A stretch of 64,000 nt of DNA, taken from contig NC_081548.1 of assembly GCF_901000735.1 (NCBI RefSeq), positions 6,885,364-6,949,363 on the forward strand, given 5' to 3'. The translations under genes were made by a program, and so were the position numbers. The notes under the pieces are model-generated. The model was not told the origin of the DNA. It searched no databases and was given only the letters and a program-made list of their open reading frames with translations. How positions within the stretch are numbered: the first letter of the stretch is position 1; each line of letters begins with the position of its first letter. The stretch comes from Corylus avellana (lineage: Eukaryota; Streptophyta; Magnoliopsida; Fagales; Betulaceae). Below, one piece after another: positions 43,676-55,963 of this stretch.

Positions 43676-46600
43676 CCAATCTCGCTGCCTAATCCTCATT
43701 TTCTTATCTTATTTACATTGTTTATTTGATTATTTGTGTTTTTTCAACTGTTCTTCTGTGACATTTTTGGTTGTAGTGTGGAAGAGGCAAAGATGATTGC
43801 TCTTGATCTGACTATGACGGAAATAGAAATCGAGTACTAGGCTATCAAGAACTCGATTACCATTTTTTTATTCATTCCCAAATCCCGCCATGATCCATCC
43901 CCCTTATATACTCGAGTGTATGAACCTGATGTATCACGTATGCAAGACTTGCTTGCACATAACTCGAGTTGTATGAATTTGTTTGCTCTTGCTTGTTGCT
44001 TGTTAACGAGATTCGAATCAAAAAACGTCAAGTATTTTACCAATCTCTTCACAAAGGGACTGGATGTGTCTCCAGCCCATGACCAGCCGTGTGACAGAAG
44101 AGATGAATATGGTACTCGAGAGAGCCCTCACTGCAGAGGAGATTGAAGTGGCTTTATTCCAAATGGCACCCCTCAAAGCACTGGGTCCGGATGGGTTAAA
44201 TGCTTGTTTCTTCCAGACTAATTAGCCCACTATGAAGGAGGAGGTATGTCATGTGATAATTGATATTTTTAACTCCGAGGTGATGCCTCAAGATTTAAAT
44301 TTGACCTATGTTGCACTTATTCCCAAATTAAAGATGCCCACTTGTGTAACGGAGTTTAGACCTATAAGTTTATGTAACGTCTTATATAAGCTTATTTCCA
44401 AGGTCCTAGCTAATCGCTTAAAACAATTGTTACCCCACATCATCGCTCCAACCCAAAGTGCATTTATCCTGGGGCGCTTCATCTCGGATAATGTACTTGC
44501 AGTATATGAAACCTTACATACGACGCATACGGGGATGAGGGGGAAGAAGGGTTTTATGGCGGTGAAGCTCGACATGAGCAAAGCGAATGATAAAGTGGAG
44601 TGGGTTTTTTAAGAAGCGGTGATGAAACATATGGGTTTTGGTGCCCGGTGGATTGCACTTGTTATGATGTGCGTCAAGACAGTAAAGTACTCTATCATTG
44701 TTAATGGGAACCCTTGTGGGCTTATTACTCCGTCTCGGGGTATTAAACAAGGGGACCCTATATCACCTTATCTCTTTCTCCTATGTGCAAAGGCTCTAAA
44801 TGCTTTGATCACTACAGCAATGCGGATGAAAAGTTAACCAGGGTCCCTACTTCGACACGGGGTCCGGAAATTAGCCACCTTTTTTTCGTCGATGACAGCT
44901 TATTATTTTGCAGGGCAATTCTGAAGCACTGGAACCACTTGTCTTTCATCTTGGAATTGTATGAAGAGGCGTTGGGTCAGAAAATGAATGCCAATAAGAT
45001 GGCTATTTTCTATAGCAGAAATACTTCGGTGGCTGACAAGGAATCTATTCAGGGGTAGCTGGAATTCCTACCAATCGAAGATATGACACATATTTGGGGC
45101 TACCTGCCCTTGTGGGGAGGTCGAGAACTAGTGCTTTTAAAATTATTACGGAGAGAGTTTGGAAGTGCCTTTAAGATTGGAAGATTAAATTCCTATCCCA
45201 AGCTGGGAAGGAGATTCTTTTGAAGGCAGTGGTATAAGCTATTCCTACCTATTGCATGAGTGTTTTCATGCTCCCAAAGGCGCTATGTTTAGAAATAAAT
45301 TCGATGATATCAAAGTTTTTTTGGGGTCATAAGGAAAAGGACAAACGAATCCATTGGATGAGTTGGAGCAAGTTGTGTTTTTCAAAGGGTCAAAGAGGTA
45401 TGGGTTTCCATGACTTATCCATTTTTAATAAGGCTTTGTTGGCTAAGCAAGTATGGCGTCTTTGGAAAACACCAGATAGTTTCATTGCAAAGATTATGAA
45501 AGTAAAATATTTTCTAGATTGCTCGGCTCTTGAAGCCTCTCTTGGGAAAAACCCATCCTTTACATGGAGGAGTATCCAAAGCTCAAGTGATCTTGTTCTG
45601 GAGGGATTGGTGTGGAGAGTAGGTAATGGGAAAAATATTCGCATTTGGAAAGATAGGTGGATTAATTCTCCGACTACTTATCAAGTGCAATCAGCCCCAA
45701 GAATTCTTGTGGACACTTCCACGATGAGCCAACTTATTGACGTTAACACTAAATGGTGGAATTTGGCCATTTTGGAACAGCTTTTTTCTAAGGAGGAGAT
45801 GATGGCTATCCAATCTATTTCGATAAGTGCTACGGACCAAGCTGATGCGCTCATTTGGTGGGGAACTACTAAGGGGATTTTCTCGGTACGTAGTGCTTAC
45901 TACGTCCAAAAAGAAGGTGACCTGTTGTATAAGGCGGGGGGGTCTCAAAATAACCGGAAGGGTTCTTTTTGGAGTCATATTTGGCAACTTAAAATACCAA
46001 TTTGGAGAAGCATTTCCTTTGGCGAGCTTGTAACGAGATCCTCCCTACCCGAGACAACCTTTGTTCTCAGAAGTTCATTACGGATCCCAGCTGTCCAATT
46101 TGTGAAAGGGAGACTAAAACTACTTTTCATGCCCTATGGCAATGCCCTGCTGCGAGGGACGTATGGAGCGTGGGGGGAAATTTCTTTCAAAAAAGCTGTT
46201 TTGATGGGCCAGCTTTCATATAGGTGGTGGATGGAATGCTCAAAAGATCTGGTAGTGAAGACTTTGCCCAGTTTGTTAGTATATCCTGGCGTATCTGGCT
46301 ACAGCGGAATGAAGTAATACATAATGGAGCTTTTCTACACCTGAATCAGCTTATCAAGCAAGCGGGTCTAGCAAGAGAAAAATTCCAAATGATTTTTGGC
46401 TGGGAGAAGAACACAGCAGGTACCAAATGGAGAACTACCCGTCCTCTCCTGGACAGCCCCGCCCCATGGCTGCTTGAAAGTTAACTGGGGTGCTGCCTTT
46501 GATAGGAGAAAGAGCCGAATGGGTTTGGGCGTAGTGATCCGGGACCAGCAAGGCAGAATGTGGGCTGCAAAATGCCAGACCAGAGACAGCTATTTGGATC

Positions 46601-46990
46601 CCACAACGGGGGAGGCACTGGTTGTTCTTATGGCGGCTGAACTATGTGTGGAGATGGGCATTAGGAAGGTGGTGCTTGAGGGCGATGCCAAGAATGTTAT
46701 CACTGCAGTCATATCGCATGAATCTGATGATAGCATAAGAGGACATTTAACGGAGGACATAAGGGCCACGTTGTGAGATGTTTCTTGGTGGGAAATGCGC
46801 CACGTTTGCAGAGAAGAAAACCGAGTAGCACATGTGTTAGCTGCTATAGCGGTGACAAAAAATTTGAATATGGTGTGGTTCTTCAACCAACCAGAATGTA
46901 TCTGTGAACTCTTGCAAGCAGAGATTTCTGCTTTGCCTTATTCAATATAAATGCAACAGTATGCAACTTTCAAAAAAAAAAAAAAAAAGC
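43676..46990 (+). pseudogene. L1-type LINE, copy 2 (reverse transcriptase to poly-A tail)
   Basis: Highly similar to copy 1 over 34595-37380 and extends to the true 3' end. Domains: reverse transcriptase (APGPDG is changed to a LGPDG form; catalytic FVDD near 44885), zf-RVT with LWRACNEILPTRDNLCSQKF and CPICERE...FHALWQC (46005-46160), RNase H with WGAAFDRRKSRMGLGVVIRD and LEGDAKNVI (46480-46700), HVCREENRVAHVLA, and a poly-A (46972-46988). Stops and shifts: 44222, 44610, near 44810, 45056, near 45235, 46775. The endonuclease is missing. Its first 110 bp match the outer end of the 0.8-kb inverted repeat. Confidence 0.88.
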
Positions 46991-47926
46991 ATGTGATCAC
47001 TTGTGCAACGTGTATTTGTATTTAATAATATAGAGGTCAAATTTATTAACATTATTGGACTCAAATTTATTAATTATAGTTTAAACAAAAAACATAGCAC
47101 AAGTGCAACACGTATTTGTATTTAATAATTATCTTTTGATCATGCTACCACGCAATGTCTTATTAACCAAATAATTAAGGTCAGCAATATTAATCATACC
47201 GTTATGAATGATCTTCTAAAACGGTATGAATATCTTCTTAAATTTTGATAAAAAAAATAATAATAAATAGCTATCATGTGAATTAACAAAAGCCTCACTA
47301 AAGCCTAAACTCTAAACACTACTATGTCAAAAAATAAAACACTCTAAACACTACATTAAAAATCTACTTCGGCACAAAATTATATTTAAAGCACAATTAT
47401 TTTCCAAAACTAATTAATAACAAAGCTGGGGTGGCCGCGGCCAGCAGTGGGGTGCTCCCTTGGGTTTTTTTTTTTTTTTTTTTAAAAAAAAAAATTTATG
47501 TGGAAAAAATGTTAGTGTGACACGAACATTCGTTACTTTATTGGACAAAAAAACACATAGAATGATTCATTTCAAATCTATGACAAACCTAAGAAATTAA
47601 AATAAAATAAAATAAAAAGCGAAAAGGTCACAAAAGGAGCGTTCACTTAAAAAACCTAAAAAAATATAATAATAATAATAATGCATGGGAGCAGGAGCAC
47701 TAACTCAAAGCCTACTTGTACAACACATGAACACATGCATACTACTTCAAACCTAACAATTTCGGGCAAATGAATAATGACAAATAATTTTATTTGTATG
47801 TCGGTAATTCTATTTAATAGGCTCTTGTACTATTGTCATACAAGAGGATGAGGTGTCAATAAAAGTCACCCCTAGATTAGCAATTTTTTTTTTTTAATTT
47901 TTAATTTTTAATTTTTTTTTTATAAG
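46991..47926. other. Repeat-derived spacer between LINE and inverted arm
   Basis: 47000-47590 is a diverged direct copy of 63300-63643. It includes CAACRYGTATTTGTATTTAATAAT twice, GCTACCACGCAATGTC and CATACCGTTATGAATGATCTT. A GGGGTGGCCGCGGCC palindrome lies near 47430. No coding region is supported. Confidence 0.5.
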
Positions 47927-48729
47927 TGGTGATCCAATAATAGATCTGTATTGTTACATTATCAAGTTGTACGTCAATTGTACAAGAGTTTACTAAATAA
48001 CATTACGATATGTGAATATTTGTTTCAAGAGTATTTATGTAAATTAGTTATTAAACTTAGGTTGTTTTCGTCATTTCACATGTTTTTAACGATTTTAATT
48101 AACGCCCGGATTTTTTATGAAAAATTAGTAGTTTAATGCGGCTGAATGTAACAGGTGCTAGCTCATCAGGGCAACTTGTGAATGAGTACCAGTTCATTTG
48201 GGGAAAAAGTTAATTTCAAAACCCTAGTTTTAATCTTAAATCAACATGAACAATAGTTTCTTGGTGGTGAAAAGGACAACCAGCTGATATACACCTTTCT
48301 TTTTTTTTTTTTCTTTTCTTTTTGATATATGTTAGAACAGTTTTCTGCACAGTGGATGCACTTTCTTCTGGGCCTTCTAGATCTTTAACACGTAGTAGTC
48401 GGACGCTCTAGATTGCTACAAAAGAACAAAAGCGTCAAAGATTCGCCGGCGTTTATGCCGTGGAAACTCTGATGTCAAAGTCAGTTTCTAAGAGAAAGAT
48501 TATGCTTCGGCGCACAATAAGTCAATATGCTCAAAGGGGACTGATTGAGCTCAATTCTTTCTTATAATCCAGAAGAATATATCTCATATTAAGAAGGTCT
48601 CCCGTTCACCTAGTGTAAGAGCTTCCTTTATAGACTCCAAAATGGAGATAAGCTTGTTGACTCTTTAGGCAAGCATCATGACTTTGGAGGCTTGATAGCT
48701 TTCATCTAATCCTCTGGAGTCAAGATTGA

Positions 48730-48740
48730 TATATAAAATA
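48730..48740 (+). promoter_or_regulatory. Probable TATA box of the CYP716 gene
   Basis: ATATAAAATAC about 165 bp before the start codon; it would give a leader near 140 nt. The same box is present in the inverted copy. Inferred from position only. Confidence 0.35.
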
Positions 48741-48978
48741 CTTTGATGACTATTTAGGTGAGATTGAAGACTTTGGAGATAAGCCTTAGATATCTTCCTT
48801 ATAATATCATTATTATAATATCCCAGGTATGTTTGCTAGCTGGTCCTTGCCTAACACCAAAGTTGCCTTTATTCATTGTCGTTTCTTGTGAAGTAGAGAG
48901 ATATGGACATCTTCCATTGGTTTCTTCTTCAGCTTCTAATCCTCTGCATTTCTCTTCCCTTCATCTTCCGCATTTACA

Positions 48979-49387
48979 NNNNNNNNNNNNNNNNNNNNNN
49001 NNNNNNNNNNNNNNNNNNNNNNNNNNNNNNNNNNNNNNNNNNNNNNNNNNNNNNNNNNNNNNNNNNNNNNNNNNNNNNNNNNNNNNNNNNNNNNNNNNNN
49101 NNNNNNNNNNNNNNNNNNNNNNNNNNNNNNNNNNNNNNNNNNNNNNNNNNNNNNNNNNNNNNNNNNNNNNNNNNNNNNNNNNNNNNNNNNNNNNNNNNNN
49201 NNNNNNNNNNNNNNNNNNNNNNNNNNNNNNNNNNNNNNNNNNNNNNNNNNNNNNNNNNNNNNNNNNNNNNNNNNNNNNNNNNNNNNNNNNNNNNNNNNNN
49301 NNNNNNNNNNNNNNNNNNNNNNNNNNNNNNNNNNNNNNNNNNNNNNNNNNNNNNNNNNNNNNNNNNNNNNNNNNNNNNNNNNNNNNN
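48979..49387. other. Assembly gap of 409 N inside the hAT element
   Basis: The left arm has about 260 bp in the corresponding place, so the gap is probably not much longer than that. Confidence 0.99.
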
Positions 49388-49962
49388 TTTTCTTCCGCCT
49401 CTCTCCCTCTCTCCGACTCTCTTGCTCTCTCTCTCTCTCTCTCTGGTCTAGTGGTCTGTATGGTCTGCTCTCTCTCAGTCTCTCGTCTGCGTCGCCACTC
49501 CACATCTTCAGAGACCACGAGCTGCAGCGCCGCTTCCTCTTCTACAAACCACGATCCAGGTTTTTTTTTTCCTCTCTAGACCAGTTTCATAAATGGATCG
49601 AAACAGATCTGATGTTGGGTTGTGTGTTTGTTCAAACAAATAATTTTATTTTTTCCATTGTTTATAGGTTTTTTTTGGGGCTCTGTAACTTCTATTGTTG
49701 GGTTGTGAGAAGAAAGAAACAAAGGAGAATGGAGAAGAAAGAAACAGAGACGAAAATGGAGGAGAAGAAAGAAACCCGCACAACCCGCAAAACCCGCACA
49801 ACCCGCCCCAATCTACCCCGCCCCGTTCTAACCCGCCCCGCGCGGATATTGTGCATTGTCCTCGGGTGGCGGGTGGAGATTTTCAGAACCCGCAGTGTGC
49901 GGGGCGGGTGAGACGCCAACCTCGGGCCTCGCTTCCTCGCCCTCAAGTGCTGCCCACCCCTA
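48979..49962. mobile_element. CCCGCC-type hAT element inserted in CYP716 exon 1
   Basis: Flanked by an 8-bp duplication CATTTACA (48971-48978 and 49963-49970), the hAT size. The right end reads GCCCACCCCTA; the left end is in the gap at 48979-49387, but the copy in the left arm shows the expected GGGGTGGGC terminus. It contains ACCCGC repeats, a (CT)n tract and a short purine-rich frame, with no visible transposase. Confidence 0.85.
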
Positions 49963-50599
49963 CATTTACAGACGCAAACCCATTTCCCCCAAGCTTCCAC
50001 CAGGCAGAAAAGGATGGCCTATCATAGGTGAAGCTTTGGAATATGTCATGGCCAACAAAAATGGCACTCCAGAGAAATTCATAACCGATAGAATGAGAAA
50101 GTACTCACCAGAAGTGTTCAGAACCTCCTTGCTTGGAGAGAACTTTGCTGTCTTTTGTGGTGCTTCTGGGAACAAGTTGTTGTTTTCAAGTGAGAACAAG
50201 CTTGTCACCACATGGTGGCCGCGCTCAATGGAGAAAATGGTGCTTTTTCCCAACTATGTTGGATATTCTGCCAAAGTAGAGACAGCCAAAATACATGCCC
50301 TTCGCCCTGAGTTTCTCAACCCAGAAGCTCTGCAACGTTACATACCCATCATGGATTCCATGTCAAAACAACACTTGGAGACAGATTGGTCCCCTTGTAA
50401 ACAAGTGAAGGTTAGTTAAATCACCGCTTATCTCAAAAACAAAAATTTATAACACTTTCCCTCACGTGTAGGTCTAATACGTAAAATATCAATTAACTGA
50501 AATGAATGAGGGTTAATTGACAAAGACAAAATTCAGACACAAGACGTTTGCTCTAATATCATCTTAAATTACCACTTATTCTAAAACTTTAAGCTAACC

Positions 50600-50800
50600 T
50601 TGTTAGAATATTTTATCTTTATTATATTTCCTTGTACATAGGGTTTATTCCCGTTATGTTAGAGTAAGTCTATGGTTTTTTGTTCACTAATTATTGTCTC
50701 TATGTAAATAGAGAGTTATGTAATACAATTCAATATAGTAAAAACAATGAATATACAAGATGTACCCGTACATTTCTCTTCCCTTTCGCTCTCTTTTACT
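50600..50800. repeat. Possible solo LTR remnant in CYP716 intron 1
   Basis: Begins TGTTAGAATATTTTATC and has a TTGTACATAGGG and ATGTAATACAATTC layout like small copia LTRs. The right border is unclear. Confidence 0.25.
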
Positions 50801-51649
50801 TCTCTTTCATATTTTATCATTTTATATTTTTATAAAATAGTTAAATTTAATTATTTAATTAATAATAATCTCAAACAAATGGAGCATAAACTAATCATTT
50901 AATTTATTACAGGTTTTCCCACTGTTAAAGAAGTACACATTTGCAGTGGCTTGTCGGCTCTTCCTGAATATCAAAGGCCACGACCAAGTATCGAGACTTG
51001 CATATCCCTTCAGTCTTGTTTCTGCTGGCCTCATATCCATTCCTATAAATCTTCCGGGCACAGCTTTCAGTCGTGCAATTAAAGGAGGCAAACTCATTCG
51101 TAAGGAGCTTTTGGGAATCATTAGAAAGCGAAAAATGGAGCTCTCAGAGAATATAGGGTCTGCACAAGTAGACTTGTTAAGTCACATGCTCCTTCGAAGG
51201 GATGAGAATGGCAGAGGAATGGAAGAGAAGGAGATCGCTCATATTATTATAGCTTTCTTCATCGCCAGCTACGATACGCTAGGTGCTGCCATTACAGTCG
51301 TCCTAAATTTTCTGGCAAAGTTTCCCCAAGTATATAGCAACGTCTTAAAAGGTACGTTTCCAATAAATGAGACCCACTCGAGTGAAATGAGAGGTGATTA
51401 CCCAAACTCACTTAAGGAAAGACTAAGTAGAACGTAGCGAAAGACTAAGTAAAAACAATTAAAAGCGTCTGGCTCAAGGACAATAAAAATCTATAGAGTG
51501 CTTATAAAAATACCAGATTTTTTTTTCTTATTTTATATTAAGTGCTTTTTAAATTGCAATGCTGAACACCTTACATTTTGCTATATCTTTTAAAAACGCA
51601 GATTATTCTTGCTAAATCGCAATCTCAAATGCACCATAAGTGATTAAAT

Positions 51650-51870
51650 TTACCTATTTCTATCAGTTTAAACTTTTACAATAACTGCTAATTTAACATG
51701 GTATTAGAGCCAAAAGTTCTGGGATCAAACCTTGACTTGGTAAAATCACCCCATCTAAATTAAATATTTCTTGTGTTAGGCCTCACCTATTAAAAGAGAG
51801 TTTGAACCCACACGTGATAGTGAGTGTTAAAGTGTTGATTAAGTGATTAAATTTACCTCAAAAACATATA
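51650..51870. repeat. Dispersed repeat in CYP716 intron 2
   Basis: Shares CACCTATTAAAAG, CCCACACGTGA and GATTAAGTGATTAAATTTACCTC with 53290-53450. Inverted traces occur at 50460-50600. It resembles a small retroelement remnant (contains TGGTATTAGAGC) but the borders are not defined. Confidence 0.4.
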
Positions 51871-52120
51871 TACTTGCTGCTCTATGGGCCGATAGTTCAA
51901 TTTGATATGAATGTGGTTTGTTTGGTTGACAGAACAGAAGGAGATTGCGAAGTCCAAAGGTAAGGATGAATTGTTGAATTGGGAAAACATTCAGAAGATG
52001 AAGTATTCTTGGAATATGGCATGTGAAGCAATGAGGTTAGCACCACCTGCTCAAGGAGTATTCGGAGAGGTCATAACTGACTTTAGTTATGCAGGTTTTA
52101 CAATTCCGAACGGATGGAAG

Positions 52121-52208
52121 GTATATATATGTAACAATTATGCAAATACAAGCTAACAGGGACGGAATCAGTATATATATGTAACAATTATGCAAATACA
52201 AGCTAACA
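52121..52208. repeat. 38-bp direct duplication in CYP716 intron 3
   Basis: 52121-52158 and 52171-52208 are identical (start GTATATATATGTAAC, end CAAGCTAACA), separated by 12 bp. The first copy overlaps the splice donor, so a second donor-like GTATAT exists at 52171. Confidence 0.9.
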
Positions 52209-52527
52209 ATTATCCATTTTCTTGCAGACATACTGGACTGTAAATTCAACACACAAAAATCCAGAATATTTCCCTGATCCAGAGAAGTTCGATCCTTCAA
52301 GATTTGAAGGGAGGGGGCCTCCACCATACACATTTGTACCATTTGGAGGAGGACCTCGATTGTGCCCTGGAAAGGAATATGCACGAGTAGAAATTCTCAC
52401 ATTTATGCATAATGTGGTGACCAAATTCAAATTGGAGAAAGTAAATCCGAATGAAAAGTTTATATACAATCTATCACCTATTCCAGAGAATGGTCTTCTG
52501 GTTCACTTACACCCTCTCAATAATTAG

Positions 52528-53524
52528 TGTCAAGAGTTGGTGCCTCAAGTTCTAAACCATGTTTAATAAAGTTTATACCAGAAGCTATCATATCCAATAA
52601 GAGTACACCCTCAGCAATAATTTGTTATCTGCAGGCATGTTACATTTCAAAATACGTTGTCTTAAAAATGCTGTATTTTGTTCTTTTATATGACACAGGA
52701 TTTTAATTTGATTCGTAAAACATTTTCTTTGCCTAAGCATGTTAAATTGGTGAAGTGCTTGCTTCTTAATTACATCATTACTCTTGTTGAAGTTTGCTTC
52801 TTCTTTTTTTTGCTCCGAACACAAAAAGAAATGTCACAGATAGGGTACCTATTGGAGGGTACATTGATAACCATAGAGCATTGCAAAGGTCCTATTCCGC
52901 AAAGTCAGAAATAAATTGTTAGAGACAGAGAGTTTCAACCCCATGAATGAAATTGAAATAGCCAAGGTCCTTTACTGCAAAGTCAGTATTAAGTAACTTG
53001 ATGATCGACTCAACAGCCATAGGATATGACCCAACATGAGAACCTTCTGATTGAAAATAGAAATTTAAAGATTAAATCCAAATCAGATGAAAAACTAGAA
53101 AAAAGTAATTATATTTTGACAAAGAAAAAGAGCAAGAAATAAGGACACCATTCCATATTGCTTAAGTTTGGTAAATAAGAGAAATAATTTATCTCCTGCC
53201 TTTCGCTGGGGATTTCAACCCTCACATAGGGGTAGTGGGGGTGGCGCCTCCCACCCTTGCACACCTTTGCAGGGATAACTTTTTGTCGCTCCCTATTTAA
53301 ATTAAATATTTTATGTATTGGGTCTTACCTATTAAAAGGGAATGTGAGCCCACACGTGAGGCGAAATGTTAAAGTAAATATGATTAAGTGATTAAATTTA
53401 CCTCTTTCTATTAGCTTAAACTTATGAGAAAATTGGTAATTTAACAGAAACTGCATTGTTGATGTTGATTTAAGATTAAAACTTTGTCCCGGAAAATCAA
53501 AAAGAATTCTGTTTTTTGTTGGAC
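52528..53524. other. CYP716 3' flank, no gene seen
   Basis: 3' untranslated region and spacer. AATAAA-like signals occur near 52564. The dispersed repeat copy lies at 53290-53450. No coding region is supported. Confidence 0.4.
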
Positions 53525-53710
53525 TTGATGTCCTTATTTGAAGTCTCACGGCTGTTGACCATGGGAGAATCTGATTAATTAGGGTTCAAAACTGTAGTAA
53601 ATCATGGACCATATATGCACGCATCCTTTTATAGATGTAGTAATGCCCCTTTCCAACATATACAACTTCTCTACGAGTTGGCATCTCATTGAAGAAATGC
53701 AACCTTTGGA

Positions 53711-55551
53711 TAGGGGTGCAAAGGCGGTTACGGTTAGCGGTTAGTGGCAATAACCGCTAACCGTAACCGCCCTAGCGGTTAGTAAATTTCACTAACCGCA
53801 ACCGCTAACCGCCTAGCGGTTAACGGTTAGCGGTTAGTGGCCGGTTAGCGGTTAGTGAAATAGATAACCGCCCGCTAACCGCTTTTTTAAAATTGGGCTT
53901 TTTTTTTTGGGCTTTTTTTTACCCTCATTTTTTTTTTCTTGTATTTTTAATATCTTCTTGGGCCCAATTGCTATAAATATTTGAATTGTCATTGGATCAT
54001 ATGATTAAGTGTTGATCTTATAAACTTACAAACAAACAAAAATACTTCAATTGTAGTTATAAGTAACACATTGTTTAATCCAATGTCAATTACTTAATTT
54101 GATATTATATGAATCACATTGTCATTGTCATTGTACATGAATAATTGATTAAGTATTGGAATTGTAATTGGATCATATAGTTAAATATTTATCTTATACA
54201 TTTATATTATTCAATATGCATATAATATAACTATAAGCAAATATATATATATATATAATTCAAAATTGTTCAAAATTGTTAATTTTCTTTTTTTTTTTTT
54301 CTTTCAAAAAATGGTTAAATTTCTTTTTCTAAAAAATGTTCAAAAAATACATTAATACTTCAATTGTGATTATAAGTAACACATTGTTGAATCTAATGTC
54401 AATTACTTAATTTGATATTATATAATCATATAGTCTCATTAAATTATATCATATGATTCATATGATTAATTATTTAAATTCTTATCATATTTACTTATAA
54501 TCTTTTTTCTTTGAATTGAACTTAATATCTAATGGTAAATGGTAATGTTCAAACTCCTAAATCCTAAATTCCTAAAGTATCTAATAATGCTTTAATTAAA
54601 TTGTAGACTTGTAGTTATAAGTAACATATTGTTTAATTCAATTGAATCAATTGTGATTATCATTGTACATGAATCATATGATTTAATGATCAAGTCATCA
54701 TGTGATATAATCATATCAATTATAGTGATAATATATAAATTACTAAAATTATAATGATAATACATTAATACTTAAATTATGTTTATAAGTAACACATTGG
54801 TCATTGTTTAATCCAATGTCAATTACTTAATTTGATATTATACGAATCATATCATCATTGTACATTAATAATATGATTCACTTGAAGTTTTGAATAAAGT
54901 ATTTGAATTGTCATTGAATCATATGCTTAACTATTGATATTATACATTTATATTATTCATATACATATGTAGACTTATATAGACTTATAGGTTTATAACA
55001 TACATTGGAAATAAGTCTCTAGATATTTAATTGTTGTATTAGTATGAATTAGTATACTTATGAGTTATGTCATATTATATATGTATAATTTGTTATTATA
55101 TAATCAAATGATTTAATAATCAATCTCATGTGATATAATCATATAAATTATAGTGATAATATATTAATACTCAAATTGTGATTTAATTATTTTTTTAAAA
55201 AAATTGTGATTTAATGATCAAGTGATTATATGATATAATCATATAAATTATAGTGATAATATATTAATACTCAAATTGTGATTTAATTATTTTTAAAAAA
55301 AAATTGTGATTTAATGATCAAGTGATTATGTTATATGTATAATTATAAAAATATATTATATAAAAAGGCGGTTAGCGGTTAGCGGTTACGGTTAGTAGAC
55401 CCAATAACCGCTAACCGCTAACCGCTAGGCGGTTATGGCGGTTAGGCGGTTAGCGGTTAATGCGGTTAAACGGTTAGGCGGTTAGGCGGTTGGCGGTTAT
55501 AGCGGTTAGCGGTTAGCGGGCGGTTAAAAACCGCCCGCCTTTGCACCCCTA
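53711..55551. mobile_element. Non-autonomous hAT element with GCGGTTA arrays at both ends
   Basis: Ends TAGGGGTGCAAAGGCGG and the inverse CCGCCTTTGCACCCCTA. The left flank is CCTTTGGA; the right flank begins CCT before a 20-N gap, consistent with the 8-bp duplication. The first and last 200 bp are arrays of GCGGTTAGCGGTTA/TAACCGC; the AT-rich centre has no transposase. An internal ~95-bp tandem duplication lies at 55110-55330. Confidence 0.82.
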
Positions 55552-55554
55552 CCT

Positions 55555-55574
55555 NNNNNNNNNNNNNNNNNNNN
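55555..55574. other. Assembly gap of 20 N
   Basis: Falls between the hAT right end and the second direct-repeat unit. Confidence 0.99.
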
Positions 55575-55963
55575 TGTCCTTATTTGAAGTCTCACGGCAG
55601 TTGACCATGGAAGAATCTGATTAATTAGGGTTCAAAACTGTGATTATGCATCCTTTTATAAATGTAGTGATGCCCCTTTCCAACATATGCAACTTCTCTA
55701 CGAGTTGGCATCTCATTGAAGAAATGCAACCTTGGAAGTAGAGCTCGTTAGAATATATTTGAATTACCTTAAAGGTAATGGGGATTTGACCAGAATTGCA
55801 TCCATTTTCTTTTATGAAAATTAGATTAGCTTAATTTTAGGGATTTGATGAGCTTGAATCACCCTAAATTAAGGGATTCGATTACGATCATATTTCATGT
55901 GTAAGCTATATAAATATAACATTTTGTATACTAAACTTAGCAATTAGGAATAAGAGCAAAATG

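Larger units (their letters stand above)
47927..49880 (+). repeat. Right arm of the large inverted duplication
   Basis: Begins GTGATCCAATAATAG, the inverse of the sequence before the gap at 43576, and matches the left arm through the CYP716 promoter, first codons and hAT element up to GGTGGAGATTT near 49880. The arms are separated by about 4.35 kb that holds LINE copy 2. Confidence 0.88.
48903..52527 (+). pseudogene. CYP716: CYP716-type cytochrome P450, exon 1 interrupted by a hAT element
   Basis: Exons: 48903-48978 plus 49971-50410 (one exon split by hAT), 50913-51351, 51933-52120 and 52228-52527, all with GT/AG borders and phase kept. Without the insert they give 480 codons, the normal CYP716 length. 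Features: membrane anchor (4-22), Pro-rich hinge PKLPPGRKGWPIIGE, I-helix SYDT (291-294, lacking the usual GG before the acid), ExxR E350-R353, and heme loop [10 protein letters not shown] with Cys427. Family members oxidise beta-amyrin-type triterpenes, often at C-28, in the ER; the substrate here is unknown. The insert sits after codon 25 and removes the anchor from the enzyme; otherwise the frame is intact. Confidence 0.85.

Noticed and set aside
46590..46886. Minus-strand protein opposite LINE RNase H
   Set aside because: Shadow of the RNase H coding strand.
48758..49579. Long frames on both strands running through N
   Set aside because: They are open only because 409 unknown bases were read as codons; same for frames over the other gaps.
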